Below, piece by piece: positions 46,808 through 57,682 of a stretch of DNA of 64,000 nt. Source of the stretch: Loigolactobacillus backii (GTDB lineage: Bacteria > Bacillota > Bacilli > Lactobacillales > Lactobacillaceae); contig NZ_RHNQ01000004.1 of the NCBI RefSeq assembly GCF_003946275.1, positions 1 through 64,000 on the forward strand, given 5' to 3'. The position numbers and the translations under genes are program-made. A model generated the notes under the pieces. The model was not told the DNA's origin, made no database searches, and saw nothing but the letters and a program-made list of their open reading frames with translations. Within the stretch, counting starts at the first letter, position 1; every line of letters starts with the position of its first letter.

Positions 46808-47506
46808 ATGAAAATTGGAATTATTGGTGCTATGGAGGAAGAAGTTAAGTTATTACAAAGTAAAATGGACAACCTAACGCACCGTACGATTGCTGGGGTT
46901 GATTTTTATAATGGGGTTATCGCCGACCAAACAGTCATTCTTGTTCGTTCTGGAATTGGTAAAGTTCAAGCTGGCATGACCACTGGTTTATTGTTGGACC
47001 ATTACGCGCCGGATGTTGTTATAAATACTGGTTCTGCCGGTGGGATTGGTAGCGGACTTAAGATTGGTGACGTCGTTATCTCCAGTGAATTAGCTTATCA
47101 TGATGTGGATGCCACAGCCTTTGGTTACGTGATTGGTCAATTACCGCAACAGGCGGCCCGGTTTAGTGCGGACAAAGCGTGGGTTCGGCGCGTAGCAGCA
47201 GCGGCCCAACAAGTGGCCTTAACGACACACGTTGGTTTGATTGTTTCGGGAGATCAATTTATTGCTGGTAAGGCAGCAACGGATAAAATTCTGGCCAATT
47301 TTCCGGATGCACTGGCAAGTGAAATGGAAGGTGCTGCGATTGCTCAAGTTGCAACTCAATTTAAGGTACCTTTTGTTGTCATTCGAGCGATGAGTGACGT
47401 TGGTGATGAAAATGCCGGTGTTAACTTCGATGATTTTATTATTGATGCTGGTAAGCAATCTGCCCAGATGGTACTAGCTTTAATCGATCAAGTTGCTAGT
47501 GTTTAA
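46808..47506 (+). CDS. mtnN: 5'-methylthioadenosine/S-adenosylhomocysteine nucleosidase
   Basis: 232 aa hydrolase that recycles MTA and SAH, also called Pfs; it feeds the activated methyl cycle and AI-2 formation. N-terminal MKIGIIGAMEEEVKLL, nucleoside-binding ASEMEGAAIAQVA near 175-187, and catalytic Asp in RAMSDVGDENA. ATG 46808 follows AGAAGGAG; the frame is open upstream to 46715 but that part overlaps the preceding gene. Confidence 0.96.
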   Translation: MKIGIIGAMEEEVKLLQSKMDNLTHRTIAGVDFYNGVIADQTVILVRSGIGKVQAGMTTGLLLDHYAPDVVINTGSAGGIGSGLKIGDVVISSELAYHDVDATAFGYVIGQLPQQAARFSADKAWVRRVAAAAQQVALTTHVGLIVSGDQFIAGKAATDKILANFPDALASEMEGAAIAQVATQFKVPFVVIRAMSDVGDENAGVNFDDFIIDAGKQSAQMVLALIDQVASV

Positions 47507-47583
47507 AGGCTAGTTTCTTGCTTGTTACCGGAAGTATGCTAAACTTTAACCTGCTTACTTTTGAAAAGGGGATTGAAATTAAA

Positions 47584-48753
47584 ATGAAACACGTTTATTT
47601 AGATAATGCCGCGACAACACCAATGGCGCCTGAGGTTATCCAGGTAATGACGGAGCAAATGCAGCATAATTTTGGTAATGCTTCCAACATCCATTACTTT
47701 GGTCGCGCTGCGCGAAAGGTTTTGGATGATAGCCGACAAATTTTTGCCAAAAGTATCAATGCTAACGAAAACGAAATCATGTTAACGAGTGGTGGTACTG
47801 AAAGCGATAATACGGCTGTTATGCAAACTGCTTTCAAACGGCAGAATCTAGGCAAACACATTATTACGACTGCAATTGAACACGAGGCCATTTTAAAGCC
47901 ACTGCAGTTTTTGGAAACACAGGGCTTTGAGGTGACTTATTTGCCCGTTGATGAGGCTGGCCAGATTTCTTTAACGGATTTTAAGCGAGCCTTACGTCCA
48001 GATACTATTCTAGTAACAATTATGACGGGAAACAATGAGGTTGGTAGTCATATGCCAATTCACGAAATTGGTGAAATTCTAAAGGATCATCAGGCCTGGT
48101 TCCATACAGATGCAGTTCAGGCCTATGGGCTATTAGATATTGATGTCCAACGTGACCACATTGATTTACTTTCAGTTTCGGCACATAAGCTTAATGGTCC
48201 TAAGTTATTAGGCTTTTTGTACCGGCGGGAGGGCATTAATTTTCCTAGTTTTATTAAAGGCGGCGATCAAGAAGATAAACGCCGGGCTGGTACTGAGAAT
48301 ATTCCGGCGATTGCGGGCTTTGCGAAGGCTGTTCAATTAGATACGCCGGCTGAAAAACAAGAACGTCAAGAGCGCTATGTTGGTTTTAAACAACAGATTA
48401 TTACGGGGCTAAAGCAGAACCAAGTAGCGTTTGCTGTCAATGGTAGTTTGGAGTCAACAAACTTACAGCACGTTTTAAATTTATGGATTAAGGGCGTTTC
48501 AACTTACGTTTTACAAATGAACTTGGACCTTGCCGGGTTTGCCATTTCTGGTGGTTCAGCTTGTACTGCGGGCAGCCTTGAACCATCTCACGTTTTGACG
48601 GCGATGTACGGAAAGGCAAGTCCCCGTGTTGAAGAATCGATTCGAATTAGCTTTGGTAAGGACAATACGCCAGCAGAAATTGATGCATTTGTTACAACTT
48701 TAGTCAAAATTGTTGCGCGGGTGAAGCAAGAACCAAAAGTAGCAACAAATTAG
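47584..48753 (+). CDS. Cysteine desulfurase, MnmA partner (IscS type)
   Basis: 389 aa PLP enzyme. Lysine in VSAHKLNGPKLLGF and catalytic cysteine in SGGSACTAGSLEPSHVL, an extended loop as in IscS rather than the shorter one of the desulfurase at 3628. ATG 47584 gives MKHVYLDNAATTPMAPEV; the open frame from 47518 lacks a ribosome site. With DUF1831 and mnmA downstream it probably delivers sulfur for 2-thiouridine at tRNA position 34, as YrvO does in Bacillus. Confidence 0.92.
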   Translation: MKHVYLDNAATTPMAPEVIQVMTEQMQHNFGNASNIHYFGRAARKVLDDSRQIFAKSINANENEIMLTSGGTESDNTAVMQTAFKRQNLGKHIITTAIEHEAILKPLQFLETQGFEVTYLPVDEAGQISLTDFKRALRPDTILVTIMTGNNEVGSHMPIHEIGEILKDHQAWFHTDAVQAYGLLDIDVQRDHIDLLSVSAHKLNGPKLLGFLYRREGINFPSFIKGGDQEDKRRAGTENIPAIAGFAKAVQLDTPAEKQERQERYVGFKQQIITGLKQNQVAFAVNGSLESTNLQHVLNLWIKGVSTYVLQMNLDLAGFAISGGSACTAGSLEPSHVLTAMYGKASPRVEESIRISFGKDNTPAEIDAFVTTLVKIVARVKQEPKVATN

Positions 48754-48762
48754 TGGTAAGGG

Positions 48763-48900
48763 TTTTTCGTTTCTAGGACGCAAAAAGAATCCTAGAGAAC
48801 CCTAGGTGTACCATGTTTCACCTGCGTAAATTTTGCACTAGGAGCATGGTCATCAACTGTAAGCAGAATTTTTGTGTTTACGAAAAAAGTACCATTGCGA
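48763..48900 (+). other. Hairpin-rich gap between the desulfurase and DUF1831 genes
   Basis: Several inverted repeats occur in 138 nt. TTTTTCGT (48763-48770) pairs with ACGAAAAA (48880-48887), closing the region. Inside are CTAGGA/TCCTAG (48773-48778 with 48790-48795), ACCATG/CATGGT (48810-48815 with 48845-48850) and GTAAGCA/TGTTTAC (48859-48865 with 48875-48881). The last competes with the closing stem. It may be a leader of the DUF1831 gene; no class is recognised. Confidence 0.35.
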
Positions 48901-48918
48901 ACTTAGGAGGTTATTTAA

Positions 48919-49263
48919 ATGGCTTTTATGAAAACTGATAGTGTAAAGGGCGACTCAACAGTTTATGAGTTAAGCTCGGAAGTTAAGCGGTATACATTAA
49001 GGGACGTTGGCTTCATGGAAAAGAAGAACGGCAGTTTTACTTTTGCCCGGCCGTTAGATCCAACTGCGCCGGTTAAACAAGCAATTAAATTAAAAATAAC
49101 CGTGGCGAAGGATTTGAGTGGTTTTACGATGTCCGTCACCACTGCTAATGGCTTGCAGCCAGTTGATATTTTTAAACGTCAGGATAGTGCGGAAAAAGTG
49201 GAACAATTCAATTTTATTGTTGCTGATTTAATTGAACGTAAAGTTATTCAGAAAAAAGTTTAA
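48919..49263 (+). CDS. DUF1831 protein
   Basis: 114 aa small soluble alpha/beta protein without membrane segments or obvious catalytic motifs (VYELSSEVKRYTLRDVGF near the start). The family is restricted to lactobacilli and relatives, lying between a cysteine desulfurase and mnmA. A role in sulfur transfer to tRNA is suggested by position only. Ribosome site TAGGAGG. A terminator follows, so mnmA has its own promoter. Confidence 0.85.
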   Translation: MAFMKTDSVKGDSTVYELSSEVKRYTLRDVGFMEKKNGSFTFARPLDPTAPVKQAIKLKITVAKDLSGFTMSVTTANGLQPVDIFKRQDSAEKVEQFNFIVADLIERKVIQKKV

Positions 49264-49280
49264 TCAATTATTTTAACTAT

Positions 49281-49337
49281 AAGTAGTTACTAGTGATGAG
49301 CAAAAATAGTTATCACTAGTAATTACTTATTTTTTGT
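49281..49337 (+). terminator. Terminator after the DUF1831 gene
   Basis: AAGTAGTTACTAGTGAT and ATCACTAGTAATTACTT form a 17-bp stem with one mismatch, followed by a T-rich tail. Confidence 0.85.
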
Positions 49338-49344
49338 TAGCTTC

Positions 49345-49372
49345 TTGCAATCTAGCGGTGGGTTGTTATAAT
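49345..49372 (+). promoter_or_regulatory. Predicted mnmA promoter
   Basis: TTGCAA (49345-49350), 16 bases, TATAAT (49367-49372) with TG extension. About 70 bases before mnmA. Confidence 0.65.
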
Positions 49373-49426
49373 AAAAGTTACTGAATTAAGCGACCTTCAA
49401 ATCGTGGATTTTCAGAATCTATTTGA

Positions 49427-50569
<1,143 letters not shown>

Positions 50570-50571
50570 TT

Positions 50572-50609
50572 TGCGGAAGAGTTGGGACTAAATGCCCAGC
50601 TCTTTTTTA
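50572..50609 (+). terminator. mnmA terminator
   Basis: AAGAGTTGGG and CCCAGCTCTT pair around an 8-nt loop, followed by six T. Confidence 0.9.
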
Positions 50610-50687
50610 TTTTGCAAACGGACTTCCCCTTGAATTTACAGGCCTAATTAAGCATAATGTAGGAAAGGTAGTTAAGGAGTCCGAAAA

Positions 50688-51347
50688 TTGACTAAATTAT
50701 ATTTTATTCGTCATGGTAAAACGCAGTGGAATTTAGAGGGACGTTATCAAGGAGCGCACGGCGATTCGCCATTACTCAAAGAAAGTTATACTGGAATTAA
50801 GGATTTAGCGGGATTTTTAACCCCACTTCATTTTAATCGAATTTATAGTAGTCCGTTGTTACGTGCGAAGACAACGGCTTTAGAACTGGATCGTCTTTTG
50901 CCGGGTAATATTCCAGTTACGATAGACGATCGGTTACGTGAATTTAATTTAGGACAAATGGAGGGGATGCAGTTTACGGAGGTTGAAAAGCAATTTCCCC
51001 GTGAATTACACGCGTTCCGGTATGCGCCGGCAGATTATAATCCAGAAAATATTGCCGGTGAGAATTTTCCAGATTTAATTAAGCGAATGCGGCCAGCTAT
51101 TTGTGAGATTGTTGCGCAAGATAATGGTCACGGACAATACCTAATTGTTAGTCACGGGGCCGCTTTAACGGCGCTGATTCAATCATTATTAGGAACACCA
51201 ATTGCCGATATGCGTAAAAATGGTGGTTTATCAAATACTAGCGTCACAACAATTGAAACAACGGATAGTGGTGAGTCATACCAGTTGCTTAAGTGGAACG
51301 ATACGCACTATCTTCAAAAGGAATTAGATCCAACTGATACAATTTAG
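50688..51347 (+). CDS. Histidine phosphatase (phosphoglycerate mutase-like)
   Basis: 219 aa. The RHG motif with the phospho-accepting histidine is LYFIRHGKTQWNLEGRYQG; the second histidine is in LIVSHGAALTALI near 155. Broad-specificity cofactor-dependent phosphatase family; substrate unknown. TTG start at 50688 after AAGGAG. Followed closely by the TPR gene and recD2, as in other lactobacilli. Confidence 0.9.
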   Translation: MTKLYFIRHGKTQWNLEGRYQGAHGDSPLLKESYTGIKDLAGFLTPLHFNRIYSSPLLRAKTTALELDRLLPGNIPVTIDDRLREFNLGQMEGMQFTEVEKQFPRELHAFRYAPADYNPENIAGENFPDLIKRMRPAICEIVAQDNGHGQYLIVSHGAALTALIQSLLGTPIADMRKNGGLSNTSVTTIETTDSGESYQLLKWNDTHYLQKELDPTDTI

Positions 51348-51355
51348 GTGATTAA

Positions 51356-52021
51356 ATGAATAAAAAAATTAAAGCATTATGGCAAAAAGGAGATCAGCAA
51401 GGCGCAGTTAAGGCCCTTGTTGCAGCAATTGATCATGATCCGACCAACGTTGATAATTATTTACAGTTGGCCGCCTTTTTGGTTATTTTAAAGGACTATA
51501 CGCAGGCCGAAAAGTTAATTTTAACTGCTCTGCAGCGTTTTCCGGATAATCAGGATTTAAAATATAGTTTAGGAACAATTTATTATTCTGCAGGTAAGTA
51601 TGACCAGGCTTTAAAACAATTTCAGCATTTAACTCTGAAACGCCTAAAAAACGATCAGTTATATATGCTGGCGTTGACTTATCAGGCTAAGCAAGATTAT
51701 GCCCGGGCGTTGGCGTTTGCACTAACGGCGCAGCAGGCACAGCCAAAGCAAACGGATACCAATTTGTTAGTTGGGGATTTATGGCTGGCCTTAGGTAAAT
51801 TTAAGCAGGCCGAAACCTACTATAAAAAAGCGTTAGTAAGTGCACCAGAAGATGCTGCCGCTAATTTTAAGAATGGTCTGGCCGCGTTGGCCCTTGGTGA
51901 TTCGGAGAATAATGCTTATTTTATTAAGGCCAAAGAATTAGATGCTGCTTATTTTGCAAAAGAAAAGCACCAATTAATTGATATTGAACGTTATTTAACC
52001 GCAAATAAAGAACAGAAATAG
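51356..52021 (+). CDS. Tetratricopeptide-repeat protein
   Basis: 221 aa built of about five to six TPR helix pairs (for example QDLKYSLGTIYYSAGKYDQAL and TNLLVGDLWLALGKFKQAE), with no signal peptide or membrane helix. A protein-protein interaction scaffold of unknown partner. Starts 8 bases after the phosphatase and precedes recD2 by 11 bases, so the three are one transcription unit. Confidence 0.88.
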   Translation: MNKKIKALWQKGDQQGAVKALVAAIDHDPTNVDNYLQLAAFLVILKDYTQAEKLILTALQRFPDNQDLKYSLGTIYYSAGKYDQALKQFQHLTLKRLKNDQLYMLALTYQAKQDYARALAFALTAQQAQPKQTDTNLLVGDLWLALGKFKQAETYYKKALVSAPEDAAANFKNGLAALALGDSENNAYFIKAKELDAAYFAKEKHQLIDIERYLTANKEQK

Positions 52022-52032
52022 TAGGAGGCAAT

Positions 52033-54528
52033 ATGGCTGAGGAGTTAGCACTTTTTGATGAAGATGAAAAACCGAATATTGTTGGTAAGGTGAGTGCCAT
52101 CTTTTTCCAAAATGCCACGAATTTTTTCAAGGTTTTACTAGTCAAAGTAACTGAGGCTAATTTTGATTGGCACGAGGATGAAATTGTTGTTACTGGTAGT
52201 TTCGGTGAAATTAAAGAGGAAGAAACTTACCAATTTTTTGGGAAGCTAGTGACCCACCCGAAGTACGGTCAACAATTTCAGGCCGAAAATTACCAATTGA
52301 ATAAACCTACGACTAAAGAAGGGCTGATTGCCTATTTGTCTAGTGATCATTTTGCTGGCATCGGCAAAAAAACGGCTGAAAAAATTGTCACAACTTTGGG
52401 GACTGACGCAATTAACAAAATTTTACAAGATAGTTCAGTTTTGACACCATTAGGTCTGAACCAAAAGAAAATTACTGCGTTAGTGACGGAATTATCCGAA
52501 AATAACGGGATGGATCAGATTATTATTGGCCTTAATGGTTATGGTTTTGGTAGTCAGCTTGCCTATTCAATTTATGAACGTTACCAGCAAGATACCTTGA
52601 AAATTATTACGGAAAACCCATACCAATTAGTTGCGGATATTGCCGGAATTGGTTTTAAAAAGGCCGACAACATTGCGGCTAAGCAAGGCTTTGCCGCAGA
52701 TGCACCTGAACGTATTCAAGCGGCCATTTTACAGGAAATTACGGAATTGGCACAAACTAATGGGGATACTTATACGACAGCAGAGCCACTGTTGACGGCT
52801 AGTTTGCGGTTACTTGAAGAAAGTCGTCATCAATCAATTGATCCTGAAGCAATCGCTCAACAGTTGGTTGAATTGGCCAATCAAGGAAAAATTGTTGGTG
52901 AAGAAAATCGAATTTACTTAAAGTCACTTTACAACGCTGAGTGGCAAATTGCAGAACACCTATTAAAGCTTGAGAAAAAGCAGGACCCAATTAGCTACCC
53001 CGGTCGTGACTTAGATAAAGAAATTCGCCGGATTGAAAAATTATTTGGAATTCAGTATGGTGATTCCCAGATTGCAACGATTAAAAAGGCGTTGACTAAC
53101 CGCGTCTTCTTACTAACCGGTGGCCCTGGGACGGGTAAAACAACCATTATTAATGCGATTGTCACGTTGTTTGGTGAGTTGAATGGGCTATCGTTGGATC
53201 AGGCCGATTATAAGGATAAACCATTTCCCGTCTTATTGGCGGCCCCAACCGGGCGTGCTGCCAAAAGAATGAGTGAAACGACTGATCTACCAGCCAGCAC
53301 AATCCATCGATTATTGGGTCTAAATGGTCGTGAAACTAATCCTGATGTCGCAACTAAGGATTTAGAAGGTGGGTTATTAATTATTGACGAAATGTCAATG
53401 GTGGACACCTATCTTTTTCGACTGTTGATTCATGCTGTCCCCAGTACGATGCAGGTTATTTTGGTTGGTGATAAAGATCAGTTACCCTCAGTAGGTCCTG
53501 GACAAGTTTTCTATGATTTATTGACTAGCGGCGTTTTACCAGCAAATGAATTAACCGAAATTTACCGGCAGGATGACCAGTCATCGATTATACCTTTGGC
53601 CCATGCCATTAAAGAGGGCAAGTTGCCCACTGATTTTTCTGAAAATAAGGTTGATCGTTCTTTCATCGCCTGTAACGCTTATCAAGTTGATTCCGTCATT
53701 TCACAGGTCGTTACTAGGGCTAAAACTAAGGGGTTTACAACTAAGGATATTCAAGTTTTGGCACCGATGTACCGCGGGGCTGCCGGAATTAATAAATTGA
53801 ATATTGATGTTCAAAAAATTCTAAATCCAATTACTAAAAATCATAAAAAAGAAGTTAGTTTTCGTGATCAAACTTTTCGAATTGGGGATAAGGTTTTACA
53901 CTTAGTCAATAGTCCGGAACAAAATGTTTTTAATGGTGATATTGGTGAGGTTGTCAGTATTCAATACGCAAAAGATAAAGGTAACGAAGATAAGACTGAT
54001 AAAATGACAATTCAGTTTGATGCAACAGAAGTAACGTACGGTCGCAACGATTGGAGTAAATTGACCTTAGCCTTTTGTACGTCAATTCATAAGGCACAAG
54101 GTAGTGAATTTACTATGGTTATTTTACCAATGGTTCACCAGTACCAGCGGATGTTACAGCGTAATTTACTGTATACCGCAGTTACGCGGGCAGAAAAGCT
54201 ATTAATTTTGGTTGGGGAAAAGCAGGCCTTTTTAGATAGTGTCGCTCATGAATCAATTAATCGAAAGACGACACTGGCTAAGCGGCTGGAAGTTACGTTT
54301 GAGGGTACCGAAGTACCTTATGCTAAAGCTGACCTCATTAAGGATCATTCAACTGATTATCAACATGAGGTTCCAACTGACCAATCTGAACCGGTTAAAG
54401 CTAAGTTACCGCAGGCAAAAGCATCAGAGACCGATTATCATTTAACGCCACAGTTAGTTGCTAGTGGTCAGATTGACCCGATGATTGGGATGAATGATGT
54501 GACGCCACAAATGTTTATGAATAATTAA
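52033..54528 (+). CDS. recD2: RecD2-type ATP-dependent helicase
   Basis: 831 aa SF1B 5'-3' DNA helicase, the form without RecBC. N-terminal OB-like and helix-hairpin-helix regions (FAGIGKKTAEKIV near 113, and IAGIGFKKADNIA near 202), Walker A TGGPGTGKTTIINAI near 362, Walker B IIDEMSMVD near 450, and C-terminal SIHKAQGSEFTMV. A polar tail of about 70 residues follows. Ribosome site TAGGAGG. Role in replication-linked repair is known for Bacillus and Deinococcus homologues. Confidence 0.95.
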   Translation: MAEELALFDEDEKPNIVGKVSAIFFQNATNFFKVLLVKVTEANFDWHEDEIVVTGSFGEIKEEETYQFFGKLVTHPKYGQQFQAENYQLNKPTTKEGLIAYLSSDHFAGIGKKTAEKIVTTLGTDAINKILQDSSVLTPLGLNQKKITALVTELSENNGMDQIIIGLNGYGFGSQLAYSIYERYQQDTLKIITENPYQLVADIAGIGFKKADNIAAKQGFAADAPERIQAAILQEITELAQTNGDTYTTAEPLLTASLRLLEESRHQSIDPEAIAQQLVELANQGKIVGEENRIYLKSLYNAEWQIAEHLLKLEKKQDPISYPGRDLDKEIRRIEKLFGIQYGDSQIATIKKALTNRVFLLTGGPGTGKTTIINAIVTLFGELNGLSLDQADYKDKPFPVLLAAPTGRAAKRMSETTDLPASTIHRLLGLNGRETNPDVATKDLEGGLLIIDEMSMVDTYLFRLLIHAVPSTMQVILVGDKDQLPSVGPGQVFYDLLTSGVLPANELTEIYRQDDQSSIIPLAHAIKEGKLPTDFSENKVDRSFIACNAYQVDSVISQVVTRAKTKGFTTKDIQVLAPMYRGAAGINKLNIDVQKILNPITKNHKKEVSFRDQTFRIGDKVLHLVNSPEQNVFNGDIGEVVSIQYAKDKGNEDKTDKMTIQFDATEVTYGRNDWSKLTLAFCTSIHKAQGSEFTMVILPMVHQYQRMLQRNLLYTAVTRAEKLLILVGEKQAFLDSVAHESINRKTTLAKRLEVTFEGTEVPYAKADLIKDHSTDYQHEVPTDQSEPVKAKLPQAKASETDYHLTPQLVASGQIDPMIGMNDVTPQMFMNN

Positions 54529-54534
54529 TGCTAT

Positions 54535-54609
54535 TAAAATACGAGTTAAGCCTCACTACGCATCTTATTGATATGGAAGGTGTGTAATAAGTGCTTAACT
54601 CGTATTTTT
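54535..54609. terminator. Bidirectional terminator between recD2 and the kinase gene
   Basis: AAATACGAGTTAAGC and GCTTAACTCGTATTT form a 15-bp perfect outer stem, with an inner structured loop; T run after and A run before. Confidence 0.9.
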
Positions 54610-55546
54610 AGCATAAAAAGCGTTGGTGGTGGACATCGAAGGTAATATCAAACGCGCGCTTGCCCATATTTTCACCATCGGCCTGCCCAAATTCGGGACT
54701 GGCGGTTTGAATGCGTAATTCTTCCGCCTTAAAATGGTGTACTGCTTTAAAATGCGTGTGTAAATGAAGAAACATCATGATGAATAAAAAGATGAAGTAA
54801 AGTGTGTTAACGCGTTCCATAACAACGAGGTCTAATTTGTGATCATGCATTGAAGCAGAAGGCATGATCGGAACTCCGCCACCAAAGTAGGGATGATTAG
54901 TCGTTGTGACTAAGAAGGCCCGTTTAAATTCGGTGGTTGTTTGCTGACTGGTAATTTTAACTGGAAAGGCTTGTTGCCGAAAGAAAGTACCGACAAGGGA
55001 AACAATGTAGGCTAATGAACCTAAATGATATTTATTTAGGTAACGTTTTGAAGGGGCCCGATTAGTTGCGTGAACAACGGCCGCATCAAAACCAATGCCA
55101 ATATTATTCATGAAAAAGCCATGTTCATGCGCCAAGGCCTCTTGATAATGGCCAACATCAAAAGTACGTGGTTGCCGCACCTTTAACAGTTGTTCTAATG
55201 CGGTCAATGGTTGGCGGGAAATACCAGCACCGCGAGCAAAATCATTACCAGAACCACAAGGAATGTAAGCTAAAATAATTGTGTTCTTAGGAATCTGTTG
55301 GAGACCATTGAGTGCCTCATGAAGGGTCCCATCGCCGCCAACAACAATTAAAATTGTGTCGGCAGGAGCTTCTTGTGCCAATTTATAGGCCAATTTAGTT
55401 GCGTGGCCAGGATATTCAGTTCGGTATAATTGATAATTAATTAAATGCTGATTTAAACGTTGTGCGAGTTTTGGCCAGGCCGCTTTACTTTGGCCGCCAC
55501 CAGCAAACTCATTCAATAAAACAACGTAATTTTTCGTGCTGGGCAC
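54608..55546 (-). CDS. Diacylglycerol kinase-family lipid kinase
   Basis: 312 aa soluble, membrane-associated enzyme of the DgkB/YegS family. ATP-binding signature LIVVGGDGTLHEALNGL near 66-82, then IPCGSGNDFARGAGI. Probably recycles diacylglycerol to phosphatidate, needed when lipoteichoic acid synthesis releases DAG. GTG start at 55546 after GGAGTGA. A YegS-like kinase with another lipid substrate cannot be excluded. Confidence 0.9.
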   Translation of the reverse strand: MPSTKNYVVLLNEFAGGGQSKAAWPKLAQRLNQHLINYQLYRTEYPGHATKLAYKLAQEAPADTILIVVGGDGTLHEALNGLQQIPKNTIILAYIPCGSGNDFARGAGISRQPLTALEQLLKVRQPRTFDVGHYQEALAHEHGFFMNNIGIGFDAAVVHATNRAPSKRYLNKYHLGSLAYIVSLVGTFFRQQAFPVKITSQQTTTEFKRAFLVTTTNHPYFGGGVPIMPSASMHDHKLDLVVMERVNTLYFIFLFIMMFLHLHTHFKAVHHFKAEELRIQTASPEFGQADGENMGKRAFDITFDVHHQRFLC

Positions 55547-55634
55547 TACGAATCACTCCTTAATAAGCAATAAGTCTATTATATCGGTGTTATTTAAATT
55601 AACAAGCAAAAGTTGTGTGTTTACTCAAAGTTAT

Positions 55635-55705
55635 TTTTTTAACGGAAAAAAAGACAAAAAAAGTGTGATACAGGGGATAATTAGTCTCATCCCGCGCACC
55701 ACGCC
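55635..55705 (-). terminator. Candidate rnjA terminator
   Basis: On the minus strand GTGGTGCGCGGGAT pairs imperfectly with ATCCCCTGTATCAC, followed by seven T. It lies just after the rnjA stop. Confidence 0.55.
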
Positions 55706-55712
55706 TTTTAGT

Positions 55713-57395
55713 TTAGACGGTAACCAACATTGGTAAGATCATTGGGTGTCGTTCAGTTTTTTCAAATAAGAATTCTTGTAGATCATCCGTAATGGCTTCG
55801 CGAAGCATATTTTCAGTAACAGTATCGTTATTATTAAAAACGTTCTTCATTACGTGGAAAATACGTTTTTGGCCTTGATTGATCAATTCACCAGATTCAC
55901 GCATATAAACAAAACCACGGGATAAGATATCTGGACCGGCCAAGATTTCTTGTTTCTTTAAATTGATTGTCGCAACAACAATCACAATGCCTTCTTCTGA
56001 AAGGACTTGGCGATCGTGTAAAACAACATTACCAATATCACCAACACCACTACCATCAACGTAAACGTCACCCGCATTAAAGTGACCAGCAATTCGTGCC
56101 GAATCGCTAGTTAGCGCAAGCACATCACCATTTTGAAGGATGTAAGTATGATCCTTAGGGACGTGGGTTTGTTGGGCTAGTTCAGTGTGGATTTTTTGCA
56201 TTCGGTATTCACCGTGGACTGGCATAAAGAATTTCGGTTTCATGAGGCGTAACATTAATTTCTGATCTTCCTGGCCACCATGACCAGAAGTATGAACATT
56301 ATTAACCTTGCCGTGGATAACAGTAGCGCCAGCCTCAGACAATTCGTTAATAACGTGATTGACGCTAAGTGTGTTACCAGGAATTGGATTACTGGAAAAG
56401 ACGACTGTATCGCCAGGTTGAATGGAGATTTGCCGGTGGGTACCGTTAGCAATCCGACTTAAAGCAGCCATTGGTTCACCTTGCGAGCCGGTGCAAAGAA
56501 TCATAAGTTCACTGGCAGGTAGTTGGTTGATTTGGTTACCTTCAACGAGAACATCATCAGGAATATCTAAATAACCCAGGTCAGTTCCGTTGACAATGGC
56601 ATTTTGCATTGAACGGCCAAAAACAGCAATTTTCCGACCGTTTTTCATGGCAGCATCCGCTGCTTCTTTAATTCGTGAAATGTTTGAAGCAAAAGTAGCA
56701 AATATAATTCGCCCATCAATTTGATCAAAGATATGCCGAATTGATGTTTCTACAAACCGTTCGGATTTAGTGAAACTAGGAACCTCAGCGTTGGTGCTGT
56801 CGGACATTAAACATAAAACACCGTCGCCACCAAGCTTAGCCATTTTTTGAAAATTCGGTGCAGGCTGATCACCAACTGGTGTTAGATCAAACTTGAAATC
56901 ACCAGTTTCAACGATTGTTCCTTGCGGTGTTTTGACTGCAACACCGAGGGTATCCGGAATTGAATGCGTTGTTCGGAAGAAAGAGACACTTGTCTTACGG
57001 AATTTTAGAACGGTATCTTCATCGATTTCGTGTAGGTCCGCATCTTTTAATAAGCCACGTTCTTCTAATTTACCCCGAATTAAAGCAAGTGCTAATGGTC
57101 CAGCATAAATTGGGACGTTGATTTGTTGTAACAAGAAGGGAATGCCACCAATGTGATCTTCGTGACCATGGGTGATGACCAACGCCTTAATTTTAGGTAA
57201 ATTAGCAATTGCGTACGAAAAATCAGGAATAACGTAATCAATTCCTAATAATTCATCTTCCGGAAATTTAATACCGCAATCGACCAAAATAATCTCGTCT
57301 TGAAATTGAATACCGTACATGTTTTTACCAATTTCGCCTAGGCCCCCCATGGCAAAAACGGCGGTTTCGTTATTCTTGACGTTCAGTTTTTTCAT
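55713..57395 (-). CDS. rnjA: Ribonuclease J1
   Basis: 560 aa metallo-beta-lactamase/beta-CASP endo- and 5' exoribonuclease central to mRNA decay. The zinc motif HxHxDH is in [15 protein letters not shown] (about 74-88); later histidines lie in HVSGH-like VHTSGHGG and in PVHGEYRM. Length is typical. Its ATG lies inside the end of rpoY, so translation is coupled. The two genes share a leader that contains a terminator-like hairpin. Confidence 0.96.
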   Translation of the reverse strand: MKKLNVKNNETAVFAMGGLGEIGKNMYGIQFQDEIILVDCGIKFPEDELLGIDYVIPDFSYAIANLPKIKALVITHGHEDHIGGIPFLLQQINVPIYAGPLALALIRGKLEERGLLKDADLHEIDEDTVLKFRKTSVSFFRTTHSIPDTLGVAVKTPQGTIVETGDFKFDLTPVGDQPAPNFQKMAKLGGDGVLCLMSDSTNAEVPSFTKSERFVETSIRHIFDQIDGRIIFATFASNISRIKEAADAAMKNGRKIAVFGRSMQNAIVNGTDLGYLDIPDDVLVEGNQINQLPASELMILCTGSQGEPMAALSRIANGTHRQISIQPGDTVVFSSNPIPGNTLSVNHVINELSEAGATVIHGKVNNVHTSGHGGQEDQKLMLRLMKPKFFMPVHGEYRMQKIHTELAQQTHVPKDHTYILQNGDVLALTSDSARIAGHFNAGDVYVDGSGVGDIGNVVLHDRQVLSEEGIVIVVATINLKKQEILAGPDILSRGFVYMRESGELINQGQKRIFHVMKNVFNNNDTVTENMLREAITDDLQEFLFEKTERHPMILPMLVTV

Positions 57396-57612
57396 TTACA
57401 GAAAACTCCGTTAATTTATAATTGGCACTTTTTTGTTCGTAATCTAAATGATTACCATTGAGTTCCTGAATGAATTCAATGTTGTAGGGGGTATTACGTT
57501 CAATAATTGCACGTGCAGCAACAGCGCTATCGGCCTCTAAGTACAGTGTTTCTGTACTTTCACGGCGCAGTGCGATGTCTTTGTCTTTTTGATACAATAC
57601 TTTGTAAATCAT
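57370..57612 (-). CDS. rpoY: RNA polymerase epsilon subunit
   Basis: 80 aa small subunit of Firmicute RNA polymerase (formerly DUF1447). [26 protein letters not shown] is the family start. It is around ten residues longer than most at the C-terminus, and that extension overlaps rnjA by 26 bases. Ribosome site AAAGGAGCG upstream. The rpoY-rnjA pairing is conserved in Bacilli. Confidence 0.94.
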   Translation of the reverse strand: MIYKVLYQKDKDIALRRESTETLYLEADSAVAARAIIERNTPYNIEFIQELNGNHLDYEQKSANYKLTEFSVNEKTERQE

Positions 57613-57644
57613 AGAAATGATTCGCTCCTTTAAAATGTATTGGC

Positions 57645-57682
57645 TCTATTAAAAAGCCCACATTGCGGTGGGGTTTTTAACG
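57645..57682 (-). terminator. Terminator-like hairpin in the rpoY-rnjA leader
   Basis: On the minus strand AAAACCCCAC and GTGGGCTTTT pair around a CGCAAT loop and are followed by TTTTTAA. It lies 38 bases before rpoY, downstream of a likely -10 (TATGCT, about 57747-57742), so it would act as an attenuator. It could also serve as a barrier for plus-strand transcription. Confidence 0.6.
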
